7,481 nucleotides of DNA from Methylobacteriaceae bacterium (GTDB lineage Bacteria; Pseudomonadota; Alphaproteobacteria; Rhizobiales; Beijerinckiaceae): positions 1 to 7,481 of the forward strand of contig JAFAPJ010000664.1 in NCBI GenBank assembly GCA_019247255.1, written 5' to 3'. Below, one piece after another: positions 1 through 7,481 of the stretch (position 1 is its first letter; every line of letters begins with the position of its first letter). Below the pieces are notes generated by a model. It searched no databases, was not told the DNA's origin, and worked only from the letters and a program-made list of their open reading frames with translations. Both the position numbers and the translations under genes were made by a program.

Positions 1-2074
1 CGGCTACCTCTTCGCGATCGTCGGCGGGCCGCTGGCCCGACGTCAGTCGCGCTTCACGACCCGGTCCGGCCGCCCGGTCGAGATCGCGGTCTGGGTTGAG
101 CCCGGCAAGGAGACGCGCGCCGATTACGCGCTCGACGCGCTCGCACGCTCCATGCGCTGGGACGAGGAGGCCTTCGGCCGCGAATACGATCTCGACGTCT
201 TCAACGTCGTCGCGGTCTCCGACTTCAACATGGGCGCGATGGAGAACAAGGGCCTCAACATCTTCAACGACAAGTACGTGCTCGCCAGCCCCGAGACGGC
301 GACCGACACGGACTATGCCAACATCGAGGCCGTGATCGCGCACGAGTACTTCCACAACTGGACAGGCAACCGGATCACCTGCCGGGACTGGTTCCAGCTC
401 TGCCTGAAGGAAGGGCTGACCGTGTACCGCGACCAGGAATTCTCGTCGGACGAGCGCTCGCGGCCGGTCCAGCGCATCGGGGACGTCAGGACGCTGCGGG
501 CCCGGCAATTCGCGGAGGATGCGGGCCCGCTCGCCCATCCCGTGCGGCCGACGGAGTACCGTGAGATCAACAACTTCTACACGGCGACCGTCTACGAGAA
601 GGGCGCCGAGCTCGTGCGCATGCTCAAGACCCTGCTCGGGCCGCAGGTCTTCGCGGACGGCATGACGCGCTATTTCGACCGGTTCGACGGCACGGCCGCG
701 ACGGTGGAGGATTTCCTCTCCGCCTTCGCCGAGGTCTCTGGCCGGGATCTCGGCGCCTTCGCGCGCTGGTACGCGCAGGCCGGCACGCCGACGGTCGTGG
801 TCGAGACGACCTACGATCCGGAGGGTCGACGCTACCGCCTCGATGTCGCGCAAGCGACGCCCGCCACGCCGGGCCAGGCCGAGAAGGAGCCTGTGGTGAT
901 CCCGATCCTCCTCGGCTTCGTCGGAGGAGGCGGCGAGCCGCTCGCGCTCCGGCACGAGCGGCTCAGGGAGGACGGGCTGTTCGTGCTCGATCGGCGGACG
1001 GACAGCATGCTGTTCGAGAACGTTCCGGCGCGGCCCGTTCCGTCTCTCCTGCGCGGCTTCTCGGCGCCGGTGAAGCTTCAGCTCGACCTGTCCGACGATG
1101 ATCTTCTCACGCTGCTTCGGCACGACAGCGATCCGTTCAACCGTTGGCAAGCCGCGCAGACGGTGGCGCTGCGCCTCCTCGTCCGCGCGTCGGTCGAGGC
1201 CGCCGGCGAGCCATCCGCGCCGGACGCGCTCGCGGCGTCCCTCGGCGGGTTTCTCGACGAGGTGGGCGAGGCCGACCCCGCCTTCGCGGCCCTGACCCTC
1301 GCGCTGCCGAGCGAGGCCGAGATCGCGCAGGAGATCGGCCGCGACGTCGATCCCGACGCCGTGTTCCGGGCGCGTCGGCGGCTCCGGGCGAGCATCGGGT
1401 CCGCGCTCGCCCCGCGGCTGCTGTCGCTGCGGAAGCGCTTCGCCGCGACCGGACCCTATTCGCCCGACGCGGAAAGCGCGGGGCAACGGTCGTTGCGCAA
1501 CGTCGCGCTCGACCTGCTGGCGGCCGGCGACGCCGCGCACGGAGCCAGGCTCGCCCGCGCGCAATTCGACGCCGCCACCAACATGACCGACCGGCTCGTC
1601 GCGCTGGCAGTCCTGAGCCTCGTCTCGGGACCCGAGCGCGAGACCGCGCTCGCGAGCTTCGCGGAGCGCCATTCCGGCGAGCCGCTCGTGCTGGACAAGT
1701 GGTTCGCGCTCCAGGCGACGATCCCGGAGGACGGGACGCTCGAGCGCGTGCGGCGGCTCATGAGCCATCCGGCTTTCGCGTTCCAGAACCCGAACCGCGT
1801 TCGCGCGCTGATCGGCTCCTTCGCGATGGGCAACCAGACCCAGTTCCACCGCCCGGACGGCGCCGGCTACGCGCTGCTCGCCGAGACCGTGCTCGCCCTG
1901 AACGCCGCCAATCCGCAGGTCGCAGCTCGGCTGCTCACGGCCTTCGGAACCTGGCGCAGCATCGAGCCGGGCCGGCGCGCGCGGGCCGAGGACAGCCTCC
2001 GGCGAATCGCGGCCGCCCCGAACCTGTCGCCCGACGTCGCCGACATCGTGGGCCGGTCCCTCGCGGCCAGCTGA
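1..2074 (+). CDS. pepN: Aminopeptidase N (M1 family zinc metallopeptidase), 5'-truncated by the window edge
   Basis: PepN is a cytoplasmic zinc exopeptidase that removes N-terminal amino acids from peptides late in protein turnover. The reading frame is open from base 2 to a TGA at 2072-2074, giving 690 visible residues. Numbering from the first visible codon, the substrate-binding GAMEN motif is at 78-82. The zinc site HEYFH is at 114-118 (ligands H114 and H118, catalytic E115), the third ligand E137 is in LKEGLTVYRDQEF, and the transition-state tyrosine Y198 is in TVYEKGAE. From memory of E. coli PepN (870 residues; H297, E298, H301, E320, Y381), the offset is a constant 183, so about 183 N-terminal residues are missing and there is no internal indel in the core. 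The beta-sandwich domain starts near 261 (GTPTVVVE). The helical C-terminal domain carries the typical NPNRVRALIGSF block at about 596. The gene looks intact and functional apart from the edge cut. The first Met in view (base 152) is internal, not the start. Confidence 0.97.
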   Translation, partial: GYLFAIVGGPLARRQSRFTTRSGRPVEIAVWVEPGKETRADYALDALARSMRWDEEAFGREYDLDVFNVVAVSDFNMGAMENKGLNIFNDKYVLASPETATDTDYANIEAVIAHEYFHNWTGNRITCRDWFQLCLKEGLTVYRDQEFSSDERSRPVQRIGDVRTLRARQFAEDAGPLAHPVRPTEYREINNFYTATVYEKGAELVRMLKTLLGPQVFADGMTRYFDRFDGTAATVEDFLSAFAEVSGRDLGAFARWYAQAGTPTVVVETTYDPEGRRYRLDVAQATPATPGQAEKEPVVIPILLGFVGGGGEPLALRHERLREDGLFVLDRRTDSMLFENVPARPVPSLLRGFSAPVKLQLDLSDDDLLTLLRHDSDPFNRWQAAQTVALRLLVRASVEAAGEPSAPDALAASLGGFLDEVGEADPAFAALTLALPSEAEIAQEIGRDVDPDAVFRARRRLRASIGSALAPRLLSLRKRFAATGPYSPDAESAGQRSLRNVALDLLAAGDAAHGARLARAQFDAATNMTDRLVALAVLSLVSGPERETALASFAERHSGEPLVLDKWFALQATIPEDGTLERVRRLMSHPAFAFQNPNRVRALIGSFAMGNQTQFHRPDGAGYALLAETVLALNAANPQVAARLLTAFGTWRSIEPGRRARAEDSLRRIAAAPNLSPDVADIVGRSLAAS

Positions 2075-2099
2075 ACGATTGTTGCTTTTCGCCCACAGA

Positions 2100-2184
2100 G
2101 ATTCACAGGCCGGAGCCGAAATCGGCAACCATCGACCGGAGCCCTGGACAAAAACGGCGCGCAGGATTCTAGTGTTGTCGATTC
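2100..2184. promoter_or_regulatory. Cluster of three GANTC (CcrM-type) sites in the pepN-kinase gap
   Basis: GATTC occurs at 2100-2104, 2165-2169 and 2180-2184, all within the 165-bp gap between pepN and the kinase. A base-by-base reading found only three other GANTC sites in the window: 2004-2008 at the end of pepN, 3038-3042 in the kinase, and 5930-5934 in glnE. In alphaproteobacteria GANTC is the target of the cell-cycle methylase CcrM, and methylation state at promoters is known to control some genes. I infer that this gap may hold a methylation-sensitive promoter for the kinase. I could not place a convincing -35/-10 pair, and no CtrA-type TTAA-N7-TTAA site is present. Confidence 0.4.
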
Positions 2185-2225
2185 GGGGTGTGGGGCACAT
2201 CCCTTCCTGACAACTCGGCTTGAAC

Positions 2226-2232
2226 GAGGGGG
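2226..2232 (+). promoter_or_regulatory. Ribosome binding site of the histidine kinase gene
   Basis: The purine run GAGGGGG lies 7 bases before the ATG at 2240, a normal Shine-Dalgarno spacing. It supports that ATG as the start. No other ATG is in frame nearby, and starting further inside would remove the first membrane segment. Confidence 0.7.
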
Positions 2233-2239
2233 CTCGCGC

Positions 2240-4543
<2,304 letters not shown>

Positions 4544-4547
4544 AGCG

Positions 4548-7442
4548 TCACCCGCGTAGGACGCGATCGAAGATCGCGCGCGCCCGGGCCCGCGTCTCGG
4601 CAAGCTCGGCGGCGAGCCGGACCGCGTCGGGGAAGCCGGTCGCCGTCGCGAGCCGGGCGAGGAGCGCCGGGCTCTCCCGGTCTGGGGCCGTCTCGGCCGT
4701 CGCGAGCCGCTGCCAGTGGTGGACGTCGCCGAGGAGGCGCTCGGCCCGCACGAGCGCCCGAGCCTCCTCGGCCGCGAGCGCACCGGACTGAGCGGCCCGC
4801 GCGAAGACCTCGCCCGAGCCGAGGCCGACGAGGCCGGGTTCCGCCCCGCCCTCCGCGAGCACGAGCGCCTGAGCCAGAAAATCGAGGTCCAGGAGCCCGC
4901 CCGGGCTGAGCTTCATGTCCCATGGGCCGCCCTCGCCTTTCTCGCGGGCCACGAGGTCGCGCATCGCCGCGACGCCGCCGAACACGGTCGCGCGGTCGCG
5001 CGGTCGCGTCAGGAGCCCTTCGATCGCCTGCGCGAGGTCGGCTTGCAGCGACACGTCTCCGGCGACAGGTCGGGCGCGGACGAGCGCCATCTGCTCCCAG
5101 AGCTCCGCGTCGCTCTCGTGATAGGCCCGGAAAGCGCTGAGCTGGGAGGCAACCGGGCCCTGCGTGCCCGACGGGCGCAAGCGAAGATCGACGGCGTAGA
5201 GCCGCCCCCGCCGGGTCGGGACGGTCAGGGCCGCGACGAGCCGCTGCGTCAGGCGCGTGAAGTAGACGACCGCGTCGAGCGGCCGAGGGCCGTCGCTCGT
5301 TCGTCGGGCATCGTCGAAATCATAGAGGACGAGCAGGTCGAGGTCGGAGGTCGCCGTGAGGTCGGCCGATCCGAGCCGCCCGAGACCCAGCACCGCGAGG
5401 CGCGCCCCGGGCACCGTCCCGTGCTCGGTCGCGAAGGCGCGCTCGGTCCAGGCGAGCGCCGATCTGATCGCCGCGACCGCGATCGCGGCGAGCGCCGCCC
5501 CCATCTGCGCGGGGGTGTAAAGGCCGGACAGGAGCCGGGCCCCTGCCACGAATTGGAGCTGCCGCGCGCCGTCGCGCAGGGGGTCCAGGAACTCCTCCGT
5601 GTCCGCGGGTTCCCCGACGCGTGCGGCCAGCTCGGCCTCGATCGCCTCGGGCGCGACCTCGGCGGCGGCGAAGTCGCGCTCGAGCACGACATCGAGCACG
5701 TGGGGAGCCGTCGCGACGACCTCCGCGAGGCGGGGCGCGCTCCCCAGGAGGTCGGCGAAGAGGGTGCGCAGGGGCTCCTGCGAGCGCAGGATCGTCAGCA
5801 GCTCGACCGCGGCCGGCATCCGTGCGAAGGCGCGGTCGAGCCGGGCGAGCGCACCGTCCGGATCGAGCGTGCCGCCGAGCGCCGCGAGGAGCGCGGGCGT
5901 GAGCTCGGTCAGGACCTCGCGGGCGCGCGGACTCGTCACCGCCGGACGCCGACCGAAATGCCACCCGCGCACGGTCTCGGCCGCCGTCTCGGGGTCCCGA
6001 AAGCCGAGCCGGCGCAGGGTCGCGACCGTGCCGGGATCGACTTCGACGCCCGTGAAGACGAGGTCGCCGGCCTCCACCGCGAGCTCGGGCCCTTCCTCGA
6101 AGAGCAGCGCGTAATGACGCTCCACGCGCCTCGCCTGCGCCGTCAGGGCGGCCTCGAAGGCGCCCGGCTCCGCGAAGCCCGACAGGGCCGCGATCCCGGC
6201 GAGCGCGCCGGGATCGGTCGGAAGGCGCTGCGTCTGCTCGTCCGCGACCATCTGGAGGCGGTGCTCCAGGTCGCGCAGGAAGCGATAGGCGCCCGCGAGC
6301 TCGGTCGCGGCCGCGTCCGTCACCCAGCCCTCGACCTTCAACGCCTCCAGCATGTCGAGCGTGCGCCGCCCGCGCAGGGCCGGGTGCCGCCCGCCGAAGA
6401 CCAACTGCTGTGTCTGGACGAAGAACTCGATCTCGCGAATGCCTCCGCGCCCGAGCTTGATGTCGTGGCCTGCGACCGCGATCGCGCCATGCCCGCGCGC
6501 CAGGTGGATCTGGCGCTTCATCGCGTGGATGTCGGCGATCGCCGCGAAGTCGAAATACTTGCGCCAGATGAACGGGGCGAGGTCGGCGAGGAAGCGTTCT
6601 CCGAGCGCGAGGTCGCCCGCGACCGGCCGCGCCTTGATCATGGCGGCTCGCTCCCAGTTTTGGCCGAGCGTCTCGTAGTAGACATAAGCCGCCGGGAGCG
6701 AGACGGCCGCGGCGGTCGAGGCCGGGTCGGGCCGCAGCCGGTAATCCACACGGTGGACGTAGCCGTCGGGTGTGCGCTCGCCGAGGAGCTTCGCGATCGC
6801 CTGAGCGATGCGCGGATAGAGCCGCGACGGCTCGCCGCGCGACCCGAGAGCGGGCGCCTCGGGGTCGAAGAAGAGAACGAGGTCGACGTCGCTCGAGTAG
6901 TTGAGCTCGCCCGCTCCGTGCTTGCCGAGCGCCAGGACGACGAGACCGCTCCCCTCTCCCGTCCCGCCGGGCGGCGGCGCGAAGCGGTCGAGTGCCGCGG
7001 CCTCTGCGAGGGCGATTTCGGTCGCGGTCCGGACGGAGGCGTCCGCGAAGTCGGATAACGCCCCGACCACCTCGTCGGTGGTCCAGGCCCGCCCGAGATC
7101 GGCGAGCCCCACGAGCAGCGCGTGGGCGCCGCGGTTGCGGCGCAGGTCACGCACTAGCGTCGCGCGATCGATCTCGCCCGACGCGAACCGGGCCGCGAGG
7201 GCGTCCTGCGCCGCGACGAGCGCCGCGTGGCTGTCCTCGGGCGCGGTCGCGGCGAAACGGGCCAGGCGTTCGGGATCGTCCTGCATCAGCCCGCGCAGAA
7301 AGGGCGAGCGCGCCGCGACCGCAGCCGCAAGCGCCGCGAAAGCCGGGCCGCCCCCAAGGCTGCCGAGCGGCGGCTCGCCCATGTCCGGTGCAGACGCGAC
7401 CGCGCCCGGACGGATCCGCGTCGCGAGGCTCGGCTCCGTCAT
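4548..7442 (-). CDS. glnE: Bifunctional glutamine synthetase adenylyltransferase / adenylyl-removing enzyme
   Basis: GlnE attaches AMP to a tyrosine of each glutamine synthetase subunit, which lowers activity under nitrogen excess. It also removes AMP by phosphorolysis, and PII protein and glutamine control the balance. The protein has 964 residues, close to the 946 I recall for E. coli. Both nucleotidyltransferase domains are visible. The N-terminal deadenylylase half has LGKHGAGELNYSSDVDLVLF (metal-binding D185 and D187), VDYRLRPDP at 232 and KLGRGGIREIEFFVQ at 329. The C-terminal adenylyltransferase half has LGRLGSADLTATSDLDLLVL (D700 and D702), VDLRLRPSG at 751 and MKLSPGGLLDLDFLAQ at 843. 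All expected catalytic motifs are intact. The ATG at 7442-7440 is preferred because it overlaps the upstream stop as ATGA. Its own Shine-Dalgarno is weak, which suggests translational coupling. The alternative start, Met21, has no clear binding site, and the first ~30 residues are Gly/Pro/Ala-rich. The stop is 4 bases from the kinase stop. Confidence 0.97.
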   Translation of the reverse strand: MTEPSLATRIRPGAVASAPDMGEPPLGSLGGGPAFAALAAAVAARSPFLRGLMQDDPERLARFAATAPEDSHAALVAAQDALAARFASGEIDRATLVRDLRRNRGAHALLVGLADLGRAWTTDEVVGALSDFADASVRTATEIALAEAAALDRFAPPPGGTGEGSGLVVLALGKHGAGELNYSSDVDLVLFFDPEAPALGSRGEPSRLYPRIAQAIAKLLGERTPDGYVHRVDYRLRPDPASTAAAVSLPAAYVYYETLGQNWERAAMIKARPVAGDLALGERFLADLAPFIWRKYFDFAAIADIHAMKRQIHLARGHGAIAVAGHDIKLGRGGIREIEFFVQTQQLVFGGRHPALRGRRTLDMLEALKVEGWVTDAAATELAGAYRFLRDLEHRLQMVADEQTQRLPTDPGALAGIAALSGFAEPGAFEAALTAQARRVERHYALLFEEGPELAVEAGDLVFTGVEVDPGTVATLRRLGFRDPETAAETVRGWHFGRRPAVTSPRAREVLTELTPALLAALGGTLDPDGALARLDRAFARMPAAVELLTILRSQEPLRTLFADLLGSAPRLAEVVATAPHVLDVVLERDFAAAEVAPEAIEAELAARVGEPADTEEFLDPLRDGARQLQFVAGARLLSGLYTPAQMGAALAAIAVAAIRSALAWTERAFATEHGTVPGARLAVLGLGRLGSADLTATSDLDLLVLYDFDDARRTSDGPRPLDAVVYFTRLTQRLVAALTVPTRRGRLYAVDLRLRPSGTQGPVASQLSAFRAYHESDAELWEQMALVRARPVAGDVSLQADLAQAIEGLLTRPRDRATVFGGVAAMRDLVAREKGEGGPWDMKLSPGGLLDLDFLAQALVLAEGGAEPGLVGLGSGEVFARAAQSGALAAEEARALVRAERLLGDVHHWQRLATAETAPDRESPALLARLATATGFPDAVRLAAELAETRARARAIFDRVLRG
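4562..4578. other. Perfect 7-bp hairpin in the 3' end of glnE, possible weak terminator
   Basis: CGCGATC (4562-4568) and GATCGCG (4572-4578) are perfect reverse complements around a GAA loop. The hairpin lies 19 bases past the kinase stop and inside the last codons of glnE. No T-run follows on either strand, so a classical intrinsic terminator is not supported. In a genome this GC-rich, such an inverted repeat may also be chance. It is recorded because it is the only compact hairpin I found at the convergence point. Confidence 0.25.
4985..5008. repeat. Triple 8-bp tandem repeat (CGGTCGCG x3) inside glnE
   Basis: Three perfect, adjacent copies of CGGTCGCG occupy 24 bases. On the coding (minus) strand they cover about residues 812-820 (TRPRDRATV) of GlnE, between the catalytic core of the adenylyltransferase half and the MKLSPGG motif. 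The unit is not a multiple of three, so each copy is read in a different frame and a change in copy number would shift the frame. The total of 24 bases keeps the present frame open. Confidence 0.9.
7439..7442 (-). promoter_or_regulatory. ATGA stop/start overlap coupling glnE to the upstream gene
   Basis: On the minus strand the glnE ATG (7442-7440) shares bases with a TGA (7441-7439) that ends the frame running in from the right. This four-base overlap is a common sign of translational coupling in an operon, and it fits the absence of a strong Shine-Dalgarno before glnE. Confidence 0.65.
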
Positions 7443-7481
7443 CCGGCGGCCGCCGGGGGTGCCGGCAGCGCGAGCGTCGCC
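7439..7481 (-). CDS. 3' end of an unidentified gene upstream of glnE (possibly a histidine kinase)
   Basis: Only the last 13 codons and the TGA are in the window; they read ATLALPAPPAAAG. The frame is inferred from the ATGA overlap with glnE and has no stop up to the right edge. An ending such as ATLALPAP is compatible with the last beta strand of a histidine kinase ATPase domain. I recall that many Hyphomicrobiales genomes carry a histidine kinase, a response regulator and a DegP-type protease before glnE. That identity is an inference from weak evidence; the fragment is too short to prove any family. Confidence 0.45.
   Translation of the reverse strand, partial: ATLALPAPPAAAG

Noticed and set aside
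2115..2126. Small dyad GCCGA-AA-TCGGC in the gap after pepN, considered as a pepN terminator
   Set aside because: The loop would be only two bases (or the stem only four pairs) and no T-run follows. It is too weak to call.
2110..2143. Direct repeat CCGGAGCC at 2110-2117 and 2136-2143, considered as operator half-sites
   Set aside because: An exact 8-base repeat somewhere in a 165-bp stretch is expected about 0.2 times by chance, and the flanks do not extend the match.
1144..2172. A 342-codon open frame on the plus strand, inside pepN in another frame
   Set aside because: The product is almost wholly Arg, Ala, Pro and Gly, which is typical of a shifted reading of GC-rich coding DNA. The pepN frame there carries conserved C-terminal motifs.
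2079..2203. Candidate promoters TTGTTG (2079) with TTCACA (2102), and TTGTCG (2175) with CATCCC (2198)
   Set aside because: The -35-like hexamers are reasonable but the -10 matches are poor. Neither can be distinguished from background.
6742..6750. TAATCCACA, one mismatch from a DnaA box
   Set aside because: It is a single site inside the conserved VDYRLRPD coding region of glnE, with no cluster and no AT-rich element nearby, so it is not an origin.
4716..7058. A 780-codon open frame on the plus strand, antisense to glnE
   Set aside because: It is rich in Arg, Glu and Gly, has no recognisable motif, and lies opposite a gene with all its catalytic motifs. Long antisense frames are expected in GC-rich coding DNA, where few stop codons arise in the mirrored frames.

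Overview
This window looks like core chromosome from a high-GC alphaproteobacterium, probably of the order Hyphomicrobiales (Rhizobiales). I judge this from the roughly 70 % GC coding sequence, the proteobacterial PepN and GlnE sequences, and a histidine kinase whose phosphoacceptor region resembles the alphaproteobacterial PleC/DivJ/PdhS group. The genus cannot be fixed by eye. There is no sign of a mobile element, CRISPR array, tRNA or rRNA, and no clear sign of horizontal transfer.

Layout from left to right. Bases 1-2074 (+) hold the C-terminal four fifths of aminopeptidase N (pepN), whose first ~183 residues lie off the left edge. Bases 2075-2239 are a 165-bp gap, poorer in GC than its surroundings (about 59 %), with three GANTC sites and a good ribosome binding site at its right end. 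Bases 2240-4543 (+) encode a complete 767-residue membrane-bound histidine kinase with two PAS domains. Its stop lies 4 bases from the stop of the convergent glnE gene (4548-7442, -), a complete 964-residue glutamine synthetase adenylyltransferase/deadenylase. The start of glnE overlaps the stop of a further minus-strand gene by 4 bases (ATGA). Only the last 13 codons of that gene are inside the window; they are compatible with the end of another histidine kinase, but this is a guess.

Functionally these are housekeeping and regulatory genes. PepN recycles peptides, GlnE tunes glutamine synthetase to nitrogen status, and the kinase probably feeds a phosphorelay. Nothing shows that pepN and the kinase act together, or that the kinase and glnE do.

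I see no undescribed multi-gene system. The points most worth a second look are: the GANTC cluster in the gap upstream of the kinase (three of only six such sites in the window), which suggests control by CcrM methylation; a perfect triple 8-bp tandem repeat inside glnE, where loss or gain of a unit would shift the frame; the very tight tail-to-tail kinase/glnE arrangement; and the unclassified extracytoplasmic sensor region of the kinase.
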